A stretch of DNA of 64,000 nt, from the NCBI GenBank assembly GCA_030267965.1, contig BRYA01000648.1, positions 1 to 64,000 of the forward strand. The letters run 5' to 3'. Made by a program: the position numbers and the translations under genes. The notes beneath the pieces are model-generated. The model was not told the DNA's origin. It was given only the letters and a program-made list of their open reading frames with translations, and ran no database searches. Numbering within the stretch: the first letter of the stretch is position 1; each line of letters opens with the position of its first letter. Of this stretch, positions 1 through 10,872 are shown in pieces. This stretch comes from Triparma columacea. Taxonomy: Eukaryota; Sar; Bolidophyceae; Parmales; Triparmaceae.

Positions 1-2
1 AG

Positions 3-47
3 GGCAAGGTTGACTGGCGCTTCGGGAACTTGATCTCGAAGGGCTAG
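3..47 (+). CDS. 3' end of a truncated gene (last 14 codons)
   Basis: Frame 3 reads GKVDWRFGNLISKG followed by TAG at 45-47. The balanced composition differs sharply from the TC-rich repeat that follows, which suggests it is the C-terminal tip of a plus-strand gene cut off by the window edge. It is too short to name, and a chance open stretch cannot be excluded. Confidence 0.3.
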   Translation, partial: GKVDWRFGNLISKG

Positions 48-84
48 ATGCCAAGAGCGTAAACTAGAGACCTTTACTTTACTT

Positions 85-960
85 TACTTTTCTTTCACTC
101 CTCTCACTCCTCTTCACAACTAAACTCAACCTCCTTTTATTTATCTTCATACACATCTACTACACTTACACACATCATTCCATCTTATACTCTCTTCTCA
201 TCTACTCTCTTTTCTTAACTCCTCTCACTCCTCTCTAAAACTACACTCATCATCCTTTAATTCATCTTCATACACATCTACTACACTTACACATATCATT
301 CCATCTTATACCCTCCTCTCTTCTACTCTCACTCCTTAACTCCTCTCACTCCTCTCTAAATCTACACACACCTTCCTTCAATTCATCTTTATACACATCC
401 ACTACACTAACACATCATTCCACCTTATACTCTCCCCTCTTCTACTCTCACTCCTTAATTCCACTCTTTCCCTCCACAATTACACTCTTCCTTCTTTTTT
501 AATTCCCATACACATCTACTACATCTCCATTATACTCACAAATCACTATAACACTTCCCCAATTCTTCAAAACTCCATCCACTTTTACTAAACTTTCTTA
601 ATTCTCACACACATCATTCCACATTACATCCTCCTCTTCTCTACTCTCTCAACTCCTCTCTCTCCTCTTCATTACCACACTCACCCTCCTTTAATTGTTC
701 CCAATACACATCCACTACACTTCCATTATACTCACAAACCACTATAACACTTCCACAATTCTTCAAAACTTCATACATTTTCATAACACTACCACAACAC
801 TCACAAACTACTTTAACACTGCCACAACTCTCCAAAACCCCATACATTCCTACCACACTTCCTCAATACTCCCAAACCATTTTAACACTTCAACAATACA
901 TCTACTACGCTTCTTAAATACTCACAAACCAATATAACACTCCCACAATACACAATATAC
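85..960. repeat. Degenerate ~120-bp minisatellite, pyrimidine-rich
   Basis: Copies of a roughly 120-bp unit follow one another from about 120. Each begins near ATACACATCTACTACACTTA, passes through ATCATTCCATCTTATAC and ends in CTCCTCTCACTCCTCTCTA. Starts recur near 150, 270 and 390, with more diverged copies to about 700. From about 540 a shorter, roughly 60-bp sub-unit built on CTCACAAACCACTATAACAC takes over (near 540, 735, 800, 865 and 925). The plus strand is almost free of G. Short ORFs on both strands are by-products of the repeat. No gene is visible between 48 and 1036. Confidence 0.8.
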
Positions 961-1036
961 ACCTAAACACTTACATAATAATCAAAACGATAACAAATCA
1001 AATCCATTTCTCCTACAAATGTTGCTGCCCTATTAG

Positions 1037-4000
1037 TCACTCCCCATCCTCATCTTCTATCGGTACGACGCTGCTTACTTTAGCCTTCCCACCTTCTACC
1101 CCTATAATATCCCCACCATCTGCACCTCCAATACTTGCTCTCCTAATACTTGCTCTCACAGCACCTGCTATACCACCCTCAGCTTCAGCATCAACACTTG
1201 CTCTCCTAACACTCTCTCTCCTTCTTGCATCTCCATCTGCTGGAATAAAATCTACAGGTACTTTAGCCTTCATTACATCAGTAAACCACTCTGGCTGCTC
1301 CTCTTCCCATTTAGCCCAGTTTAAGCCAACCCATGTCTTAATTTTTCCTTCAATTGAGACCCAATGATGTTTTGACCTTTTAAAGACTGAAAACATTATT
1401 GCATCGCTTTTTCCTTCAAGGAAATATGCCATAGTCTTGTCCTTCCCTCTTTGTATGCTCCAAAAAGTGTGCAAGTACTTCTTCTCAATATTCAAAAAGA
1501 AGATAACAAAGCATAAAGTAGTTATTGGTATGAAATAGTTCATAATCAATGATGCAATATCAATTGCCTTTTCATCAACATAAGGTGAAGCAAAATATAT
1601 TGACACTGGTAGACTTCCCATTGTCAACAGAAGACCAAACAGCCAATAGGTTCCTCCAACTTCGTTGGGATGTCGAAAGTGCGCAATTGACGTGAAGTCT
1701 ACAATAATCTTTGAAATTACTCTGAAAATAATACTAATCACAATCTCCATCCTACCTCCAGCTGGCAACCAGTACCAAAAGTCTCCCCTCAAAATCTTAA
1801 CCAAAAAGTATAAACCAAGGTCAAATCCTATGTAGAGAAAGGCCCAACTACCCCCAATCAACCCAAGAAGAACTATTGTTGTACATCTTATGAGAAGCAT
1901 CCCTGCTGTCAACAGCATCATTGACACAAATGCTACTGATCTCTTGCTTGCATTTGCTGGTATGTACCCATAGAAGTCTGGTGCCAATTCTCTCTTAGCA
2001 GGGTCTGTGTCCCAGTCATAACTAATTGATGCTGAGGCAAAGCCTGTGGTTATTGCTGACACTGCAACTGAAAGCCATGTTGTAATTCCAACCTTTTTGA
2101 CACTGGTTGCTATAGCCATAAGTTGGATGATCACTCCAGGGATTGCCTCAGCAAACATCTCAACCGCTTTCATGATTGACATCTCAAACATTGGGTCAAA
2201 GCCAACCCCAACCTCTTGCTTTGCTCCAGTTGCCACCCTGTAAGCATCAACAGCAGGCTTGTACCCAAGCAAGATTGGAGTCCACTCCCTTAACACCCTC
2301 TTCATCCCCAACTTCCTATTTTGTCCAAAAACACAAAACATCTGAAGCCCAATTGACACTACCAAACTTGCCAAAGATGCCTTAAAGTACCCATACTTCT
2401 TATCTCTCTGAAACATATACGTTACATATACATCAGTCAGCAAATCTGTCATGCTTGTGACAGCACCAAAGGTGACCCTTGCCTTCAAGCCAATCTTTGA
2501 GTTCTTAAATAGATTCACAGCAATTGTCTCAATCATTGGCCTAAACCATTTGTATTCTCTCATTACTTCTTGTACTTCAGTGAATTGATGGGCCCACTCA
2601 TCCACAGCATGCTGTGCCGTCAGTGTTTGCAATGTGATAACTTTAAGCGCACTTCCAATCTCCAAGCCTCTTGCTTCCTCCAAACTCCCAACTTCTCCTT
2701 CATTTGTTGCTTTGTTGTGTCTCCTCAGTTTGTTCTGCACAATAGCGCACAACATTGTTTTGACAAATCTGTTTTGCTTCTCAAGCTCTTTCATTGCCCT
2801 ATTGGCAGCAATAAATTGCCTTACGACCTCTACTTTACTGTCCCCAACTTTCTTCTCCTTGACCCTTAACATCAACTGATCTCCAAACCTCCTGCCATCC
2901 TCTTCATTGGCTTCTGAGCTCTTCAGCAGATTATCAAAGTAGAAAGCAGCATCAGTTGCCAAGCCCAGGTGCTTGATTACACTTTTTTTGCTGGCAGCCT
3001 TTGTGATCTCCTTTCCCAGCTCCAGCCTTGTGACAATATTTATCTTGGTCTCTTTTTTACCAACCCTGCAAAATCTTACTGCAAAATCTTCTCTTGCTAG
3101 AGCCTGCAACCCTCTCTCCTTGATTGCTTCACTCATGATAACAAGAGTGCTCTTATCTGCTCTATACAAACGCATCTTTGAGACAAAGGTCACATTAAAG
3201 CTTTGCAACGTTGTTTTGATGCACTCCTTTGCCTTGACCTCTAAATCAAAGTTGTTGCCTGCATTTGCAGCTTTTCTCACTAAGCCCTTGGTCTGAAGCC
3301 TGTCAACATCCCAAAAGTAGGCAGCTGCTTCCTCAAAGCCTGTTCTCAATGTAACTGAAATCATTCCCCAGCTCTTTCCTCCTCCTTCCGCACCAACAGT
3401 TGCTCGGATCATGTCAAACAGTGGTAAGAGTTTTGTGTCGCCCCTCACCTTGAGATCTTTCATCTTCTTGACAATCTCCATCCTCCTTGGCTTGTCAATC
3501 TCATTAGTCTTATCAAACTTTTGGCGCAATTGTGATGCACCAGTTAGGAACTTTGTAGCTAACTTTTCAATGACTGCAAAGGGTATGGGGCTGTGCAAGT
3601 CTATTTGTGTTTGTATTGTAGCTCTTGTTTGTGGAACACTACCCAAAGGAGGTAAAGATTCAAAAATCCAGATTGTGTGCGCAGTGCCAACAATGTGGCC
3701 AAACTTGACGGGGTGTTCCTTTGTCAAGTCATCTGTGCTCTGCGTATTAATCCACACAACATCTCTGCCGTCCACGGTTTCCCTTTTCCATGTCACCTTG
3801 GTTCTGAAGTCCCTGTAAGAAAATCCAGGAATGCCAAGATCTCTTGTGGAGAAGTAGTATAGTGAGTGGTCATTAATGTTCTTCACAGTGAACCCAACTA
3901 TCCCCCTTTCTTTTAGTGTTTTCATTGTATGGCGGCTGTTGAGGTCTACAATTCTTTGTGCTGCGCATTCATAAACACTCGCATCTACTATTGTGGTCGC

Positions 4001-6640
4001 TGTAGCGACACCATGTGAATCACCATCGACATGAACTCCCTTCATCTCAACTTTCTCATCAGGGCTTTCGAGCTCATACACCCCAGTTCCTTCTTTGCAC
4101 TTCTCGTAGAATTCCTTTGCACTCCTGATAGCCTTCTCCTCCTCTTCTGTATAAGTTTGCTGCTCATTTTTTATAACTTTGGCAAGCAACTCTCGTGCAA
4201 TCGAGTCCTTTTCGTCATCAGATTTTGCAAACTTATCCCTGATGTCAATCATGCTCTTTGCATAATTAGATGACAAGTAACTCAGTACAAATGTTGGCAC
4301 AGAACTCTTGATATCAACCCTAGAGGCAAATGTTACACGGCACTGAGGGGTCCCCTTATCAGTTGGTAGCGCTTCAAACAGCCATGTCGTTGTTACAGAC
4401 CCAAGGACTGCCTCTGCACTTAATCCAGCTGCATCAATTCCCGGGTTTACACGAGAGACTGCTGATTTTATACGTGCTATTCCTGTTCTTGCACGAGCTA
4501 TTCCGGATTTTGCGTGTTCAAAACCTGCACTCAATGGGACGTCGAACAGGTTTGTGTCTTTGTACACAGTCCAACAGGCCTTGTCTCCTTGATCCTTTTT
4601 CCAGTAACACACTGTCCTGAACTCCCTATCAGAGAAACCTCTTTTGCCAAGATTCCTTCTACTTAAGTACAGTTGTGAGTGGTCATTCAATTTCTTTGTT
4701 TCGATTGCCTTGTACACTTTTCCAATCTTAGCCTTTCTCTCCTTTGAATCCTTGATGAAATCATATGCCACGCATTCTTCGAAGGAAGCGTCTACAACTG
4801 CCTCGGCCATACCAATCACAAGGCTTTCGCCTTCAAGGTGCCCTGTTGTCAACTTCACATATGGGTCTGGACACTTCACATCTTTGAAGGTCTTGCTTGC
4901 CTTGCATTTCATGTAGAATTCCTTGCCCTCCTTGATTACCTCCTCCTCCTCATCAGTATAATTTTGTGGCTCGTTCTTTATTATATTTGCTAGGGCCATG
5001 AGTGCCTCCTTGTCAATCTCGTCGTTGTTCATGATTTTTGGGTGATCTTTCGGCACACTGTCCTGGCTCACAGTGCCTCGGGATGTGGTCCGCCCCTCCT
5101 CTCCATTTCCCAGAGGCTCAACATGCCCAATCTCGATGTCGTTGTCCATGTCGTGTACGATATCCTCTTCTTTGTCGGGCCCCCCGTTGCCGTTATCTTC
5201 AGTAACAATTCGCTCATAGTCCTCTGAGTCTGTTGAAGAAGAAGCTTTTGTAAGGGCTGCAGTGCCCATCTCTTCTGCAGCAGCCCTGAGAGCATCGTTC
5301 TCCTTCATCAACTTGTCGTTGATATCTTTGAGGTTCTTTATCTCAACGATGTGTTCGGCAATTTCTATCCCTTGAGCATTGACGAGGTTCGCTAATCTTT
5401 CGATTTCCTCCTCCGTCTTTGCAACGTTTACAAAGCTGTCAGGATTCATTGGTACGGTCGAAGCGGCGGTCGTACGGCCGGCGGACGGCGGCACGGCACT
5501 AACATTATTACTGTCTGCGACCAGACCGACGGCGTCCTCATTACCATTTTCAGAGTCTGCGGTAATGGTGATTATGGCGTTTGTTAGTCAAAATGAAAAA
5601 GAATTCCACGCAAGCCCCTCGATGCCGCATGCGGTCGCCGCAGAAGCGTCCCATGCGGTCGCCGGGGACGGATCCCATGCGGTCGTCGGAGACAGATCTC
5701 ATGCAGTTGCCGCAGAGCGGCGCACGCGCGCGTGCGCCGTGGCTGCCGCCCGTTGAGCTTGGCGCCGAGGGCCAGGCCCTCCGCGAACGGCTCCGCGCGT
5801 TCCGCACGCAGGCAGTGAGAAAAACTACAAAGTTCCCGCGACTCTCCCGCTCTCCCCTAGAGTATTAAAACGTGTTTTTCTTATCCGGCTCTCAACGCAC
5901 AACTCACCTCGTCCGGCGTCCTCATGAGACATTTCAGTTGCTGCAGAGGAAACGACAAAGAGGTGAAAAGTGAGCAAAAGTGGCAAACTTCATCTTGTCC
6001 CCCCACACATCTCCTGCCCTCTCCTAAAGTATAAAGATGTTCTTTTCCTCCTTGAGCGCTCGACGCTCACTCACCTCGTCTGGCGTCCCCGTTATCATTT
6101 TCAGATTCTGCGGGTGTGTAAATGTTGATGTTTTTGAGCTTTTTTTAATCATTTCATCAGGCTTCCCAACGACCTCTCTTTTTTCACTCCTTCCCATCTC
6201 ACCCCCTACACGATCTCACCTCGTCCGACGTCTCCATGGAGCCTATCAATATCAGCAGTTGCCCCAAGGTTGACAGCATAGTCATTTGCAGACTTGACGA
6301 CATCAGCGGCAGCCTCGGCAGCAATGTCACGGTGTTCCACCGCCTCGACGACAACGACATCGTCGACAGCATGCCCGACAACAGCAGACTGATCCGCGGC
6401 GGAATCAGCGGCGGCCGCAAGGAGGACAGCAAGGTCAGTTGCAGCGCTGACAATATCAGCAGCTGTGCCAACGTGTGCAGTTCCCTTGATGGCAGCAGCA
6501 AGGTCGTTAGCTGCCGATGCTGTGGTGGCAAGATCAGAAGTATGTCGAGCTCTTGTTGCCCTTAAGTTGGCCTTCAATCCAGCTATCTCCTTGTCTCTCT
6601 GCTTCAGGAGGATAGTTAAATCCATCTCACTGTCGGTCAT
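1037..6640 (-). CDS. Large START-like lipid-binding/multi-pass membrane protein with duplicated microexons
   Basis: Proposed exons are 6640-6220, 6107-6075, 5940-5908 and 5556-1037, about 1668 aa in total. The first exon encodes a short coiled coil and an Ala-rich stretch. Exons 2 and 3 are each exactly 33 nt and encode related 11-residue units; exon 4 starts with a third copy. The big exon has an acidic coiled coil, then two or three related START-like domains: paired motifs such as NDHSQLYLSRRNLGKRGFS and NDHSLYYFSTRDLGIPGFS, each followed by a W/K-rich strand. A C-terminal half with about eight hydrophobic segments follows, and then a basic RRAS-repeat tail. Family knowledge: START-fold domains bind lipids, so a membrane-anchored lipid sensor or transfer protein is inferred. 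The exon-4 frame is open upstream of its first ATG (5449) with no ATG between, which supports entry by splicing. All intron phases are 1 and agree. Confidence 0.7.
5628..5723. repeat. 24-bp tandem repeat in a GC-rich intron insert
   Basis: CATGCGGTCG or close variants begin at 5628, 5652, 5676 and 5700, a strict 24-bp period. They sit inside the 350-nt intron of the START-like gene, which is about 200 nt longer than its sister introns. The unit is open on the minus strand as an eight-residue repeat (GDRMG-type). The GC-rich block from about 5620 to 5815 looks inserted. Confidence 0.7.
5908..6107 (-). repeat. Tandem duplicated 33-nt microexon with flanking intron
   Basis: On the minus strand two 33-nt exons (6107-6075 and 5940-5908) both end in GACGCC(A/G)GACGAG followed by GTGAG. 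Both begin with a variant of AATCTGAAAATG. The end of exon 1 (6230-6220) and the start of exon 4 (5556 on) carry the same signature. The intron sequence next to the donors is also alike (CTCTCCT then AAAGTATAAAGATG, versus CTCCCCT then AGAGTATTAAAACG, read on the plus strand). This shows that exon plus intron was copied as a block. Each unit is symmetric (phase 1-1), so copies add 11 residues without shifting the frame. Confidence 0.75.
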
Positions 6641-7117
6641 CAGCCTGCGAAAGCGTGCGGGGGAGAAATTTGTTTTCACGACGAAGATGTTGGGTGAGCC
6701 GCGACGAATACTATTTTCGCACATATGTCGCCGCTGCTGCCGCAATATCCTGGACCCCTGAGCAATTCCCGAGGAAGTTGGGCCATGCTGTTGTGTCCTC
6801 CCTTCCCCCCCGTATCCTCCCTCCCAACAATCCCTCCTCCGCCCTCGCCTTCTATACAACCCTTACCTTATTTCGTCCTATCCACTCCACTTCTTCACAA
6901 AGTCCCTGTTCCTAATCACTTCTCGAGAATGCACCTGTCCCACCTCTAAAAGCTCTCACAATTACACAGGCGGTCCAAGTGGTGAAGGTGTGGAGTAATA
7001 AGCTAGAGATAGCGCAGCAGTGCGAATTTATTTATAACTAGCAAGCCAAGAAAAATATGCTCTCTACTCTCTCTGTGACTTCCCCCAAATATCCCTCAGT
7101 TCGTCGGATAGATAGAT
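6641..7117. promoter_or_regulatory. Intergenic region between divergent START-like and PH-SH3 genes
   Basis: About 480 bp separate the two proposed start codons. The stretch near 6790-6860 is C/T-rich on the plus strand. A longer reading frame runs upstream from 6640 to 6859 but its composition suggests 5' leader. I see no clear TATA box or RNA gene. Confidence 0.35.
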
Positions 7118-8399
7118 ATGAGCTTCAATGCAGGCACGTCGGATCTCAAATATAGCTCTTTTGTTTTTATTCGGAAAAAGTCAAAGCGGCCGTCATTCGT
7201 TCGTTCAATAACCTCTTCTGTAAGTAAGATCAGCCACAAACCTCTCGGAACACTTTCCAAATCTTTCTACTTACCAGCCCCATTTCGCCATTTTAGTGGA
7301 AGCGTCGCTTGCTGGAGCTCCATCGTGGCTCAATCCTTCGGATATATGACGTGACCGACGGGGGTGCGAGACTGACCCTTTCAATAACCCTGACAAGGAG
7401 TGGCTGCAGTGTCTCCCGTTGCAAATTGTCTGAAGACATGAAGGGAGGGTCGGATTGTCTTACCCTGGCCTACGTAGCCTGCAACGGGGCTCCTGAGTCT
7501 TTTACATTTTACCCCGAGTCAACGACTCTCGCGGGAGGACCAGAATCCTCTTCATTCTTCAGGGCCCGTCCTTCTCTGTCAGACGGGGAAGGAAGCGGTG
7601 CGGCGTCATTCGAGGAAGCGAGGAAAGCAGTTCGCCTGTCAATAGGTGCCGTTACCGTCCTCAACCAGTGGCAAACGGTCTTGACGACGGCAATAGCGGA
7701 CGCTGATATTTTAGACCTCACGTTTGACAGTAAGCCCGATGAGCTCTGTGATCAAGAGGGTAGCTTGAAGAGTTTATTGGGAAAGAAAAGCTTGACAATG
7801 GAGGAGGCCCAGAATATTAAAAACATGATGAAGACGGATAATACGTTCGTACACGAGGGTACTCTTGAGAAGGGAGTTGGCGGGGGGACAGAGGGGGGGG
7901 GGGATGACGACGATATTAAGAGGATATTAAGGGAGTGCACTGAGATGGAGGCTGCGATAAGCAAGGTGAGGAGTGGACGGGGAGATGAGCTAAAGAGTTC
8001 CAAACACTAACGCAGACCTTTCCGCAATAGGAGATCGAGGCTGAGGTGATGGGCAAGGCAACAACCCCTGCCGACGTCGTGGAGGAACGCGGTAGTGATT
8101 CTCGACGTACATCAGTGAGCGATATCATTAAAGACATGAACAGCCGAATGTCGGTGTCCGAGACAAGTACACTACCCAACCCCAAACCACCTCCCCAAAA
8201 AAAGCCCCCGCCTCCGCCCCCCAGGGTTCGAAGGAGCTCATCCGCTGCGTACACATTTACGGCTAGTGAGGATTGGCAGGTGTCCCTGGCAGAGGGAGAG
8301 GAGTGCGAGATATTGAAGGCTGAAGACGACGGTTGGACGAAAATCAGAAAGGCCGGGGGGGTGGAGGGATTTGTTCCTTCAGACTACTTAACTGGGTAA
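7118..8399 (+). CDS. PH and SH3 domain adaptor protein
   Basis: Three exons are proposed: 7118 to about 7198, 7297-7965 and 8031-8399 (about 372 aa). Joining exon 1 to TGG at 7297 gives KKSKRPSF-WKRRLLEL followed by a GSILRIYD strand, the typical start of a PH domain. The C-terminus reads YTFTASEDWQVSLAEGEEC, then ILKAEDDGW and VEGFVPSDYL, a complete SH3 domain with its ALYDY-equivalent, DGW and PSNY-equivalent positions. A proline-rich linker (KPPPQKKPPPPPPR) sits just before the SH3 domain. Family knowledge: PH domains bind phosphoinositides and SH3 domains bind PxxP ligands, so a membrane-recruited signalling or cytoskeletal adaptor is inferred. The first donor is uncertain: GTAAGT at 7221 is canonical but breaks the frame, whereas GTTCGT at 7199 keeps it. 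Confidence 0.7.
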
Positions 8400-8445
8400 A
8401 TAAAGTGAACACTATTTCGTCAGTATAATTTTATCGCACTCTAAT

Positions 8446-10711
8446 TTATTTTTCCATAGTCTTGAGGACGTCGATGATGCCGTCCACGACCGAGGCGTCC
8501 TCGATCGTTCCCGGTAGTTTGTACTCCTCCCCGTTGGCAATCTTGCGAATGACATTTCGGAGGATCTTTCCGGAGCGGGTTTTGGGGAGAGCTTCGACAG
8601 GGAGCGCGACCCTCATTGCGGCGACAGCGCCTACTCTCTCGCGGACCGTGGCGATTATTTCGGAGCCAATCTGCTCGAGCTCAGCCTCGTCGGGGGAGCC
8701 AGAGGAGACAAAGAGGCAGATTGGAGAGGTGCCCTTCAAGGGATCGTTGATTCCTACGACTGCGCACTCGGGGACACGAGGGTGAATAAGGACGGTTTCT
8801 TCCAATAGCCCGGTGGAGATGCGGTGCCCGGCGACATTAATGGCGTCGTCGGTTCGCTCCATGATGTGGATGTATCCGTTTTCATCGAACATGCCGGCGT
8901 CCCCGGCACTATAGTAGCCAGGGAACTCCTCGAGGTAAGCTGACTTGAAGCGCGCCGTGTTGTTGTAGAGGGTCGTCATGAACCCTGGGGGGAGGGGGAG
9001 CTTGATGGCTATAGAGCCCAGAGTGTTGGGCTCGGTGACCTGCTCCTTCGTCTCGGGGTCAAGGACCTGGATGTCGTGGCCGGGGAGGGGGAGACCGCAG
9101 CTCCCTCCGACGGTGCCCACATCGGACAACTGAAGGCCGCACATTGGCGTGCCGGACTCGGTCTGCCACCAATGGTCGACGACGGGAATGCCAACTTTGG
9201 CCTCAAAGTGCTTCACCGTATCGGGGTCGGCACGCTCCCCCGCGACAAACATACTGCGGAGAGAGGAGATGTCGTACTTTCCCAAGAGCTCGCTGTCGGG
9301 GTCTTCCTTCCTGATTGCACGAAGAGCTGTGGGGGCGGTGAACATGGATACCACACCGTACTTCTCAATCACCCTCCAGTAAACTCCTGCGTCTGGGGTT
9401 CCTACGGGCTTCCCCTCGAATAGGACGCTGGTGCAGCCCTTAAGGAGAGGAGCGTAGACGATGTAGCTGTGTCCGACGACCCACCCAACATCAGAGAAGG
9501 CGGCGAAGGCCTCCCCGGGGTGCGTGTCGTAGTAAGACGCCATGGAGTACTTGAGGTGGACGATGTGGCTGGTGTCGCGAAGGACGCCCTTGGGGTCGCC
9601 TGTGGTGCCTGATGTGTAGATGGTGTAGAGGGGGTCGTTGGAGGAGAGCCAGGCAGGTTCTGTGAGGGGGCCTGACTCGACAAGCTCCTTAAAGTCATGG
9701 TCCCTCCCAGCCTTCATGTCGTAAGTCACGCCCCGGCCTTCCGACTCCGGTCGCCTCAACACCACCACCTCGGGAAGCGGGCAGGTCGCCAGGTCCAGGG
9801 CCGCGTCAATCTGCGGCATGTACGGAATGCACCTGTCCCTCTCTAGGCCCGAGTCTGCAGTCACGATGACCTTGGGCTCCGAGTCGTTGATGCGGACCGC
9901 GAGCTCGTTGGCGGCAAAGCCCCCGAAGACGACGGAATGGACAGCCCCAATTCGAGAGCACGCGAGCATTGCAACTGCGGTCTCTGGGACCATGGGCATG
10001 TAGAGCAATACCCTGAGGGGCGAGGGTGGGGGATGAGAAGGAGAAAAGGTTGAGGCATGCTAGTGGGTTGAGGCATGCTAGTGCATTGAGTTTGACTTGC
10101 TTATCTCACCTATCACCCTTCTCAACCCCAAGGTTCCTGAGAGAGCCGGCGAATCTGCTGACGTCCTCCTGCAGCTCGCTGTAAGTAATTTCTCTAGAGC
10201 GTCCCCCCACGCACGAATGGTATGCGATTGCGACTTGATCGCCCCTCCCCTCCTCTATTTGACGATCAAGGGCATTGTAGCTCATATTAGTTGTCCCATC
10301 GGGGAACCAATTGTGGATACCATTGTTGTCTACTGAGAGAGCTGTAGTTGGATTCTGATGTGAAAGCGACGTGAAAGCGACAAAAGAGGGACAACAGAGG
10401 AGGGTGCAGATGGCAGGGATTAGTATGCTGGTTTATGAACTTCTCGCGTAGTTTACGGTATTTTTGTGATACAAATCAAGTTATAAACACTTATTACCCA
10501 TACTCACCTGCTTCCAAGTAATATCCTTTGCAATATCAAGCCAAAATTCGTCCCTACTTTGGGCGCCAAGCGAGAGTTGCTGAGTTTCTTTGTAGGCATT
10601 ACGGGTAGGGCGGAAAGAGGAAGGCCTAGCAGATCCGTCCAAATCAACGGGAGCGCTCGATAAAGCCCGGAAGGATCTCAAACGCGATCGTATAATAGGC
10701 CTAAGAAGCAT
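8446..10711 (-). CDS. Short-chain acyl-CoA synthetase (propionyl/acetyl-CoA synthetase, PrpE/ACSS3 type)
   Basis: Exons are about 10711-10504, about 10336-10110 and 10012-8446, roughly 660 aa. Diagnostic adenylate-forming motifs are present: YTSGTTGDPKGV (P-loop), WWQTESGTPM, YYSAGDAG, RTDDAINVAGHR (hinge) and LPKTRSGKILR with the catalytic lysine. The middle exon carries NWFPDGTTNMSYNALDR, matching the N-terminal WF..GxxNxCYNAxDR signature of the PrpE/ACSS3 group. The enzyme activates propionate or acetate with ATP and CoA. The N-terminus MLLRPIIRSRLRSFRALSSA is an Arg/Ser-rich amphipathic presequence, so mitochondrial import is inferred. The first intron boundary is uncertain by a few nucleotides: ending exon 1 at GTGA and starting exon 2 at CTCTCTCAG keeps the frame. 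The gene is tail-to-tail with the PH-SH3 gene. Confidence 0.88.
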
Positions 10712-10838
10712 ACCCAAAACCAATCTATGCTGAAGTTGGGAAAGGATCCGAAAAGAGGAGAAGTTGAAGGAGGGGGGAAAGGGGGAAAAGGAAAGACACA
10801 TCAACAATTGCTACGTTTCCCACCTTGTCAAAGGATAT

Positions 10839-10872
10839 TACATATCTACTGTATATCTACTGTATATCTACT
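10839..10872. repeat. Short tandem repeat TATCTACTGTA
   Basis: Three copies of an 11-bp TATCTACTGTA-type unit lie between the acyl-CoA synthetase start and the stop of the next gene. It may supply A/T-rich 3'-end signals; nothing else is visible there. Confidence 0.5.

Noticed and set aside
5550..5807. 85-codon minus-strand ORF with eight-residue repeats as a separate gene
   Set aside because: It lies within the intron of the START-like gene, overlaps the acceptor side and exists because the 24-bp repeat keeps one frame open.
8462..9423. Plus-strand ORFs opposite the acyl-CoA synthetase
   Set aside because: They mirror a strongly conserved minus-strand enzyme in GC-biased sequence.
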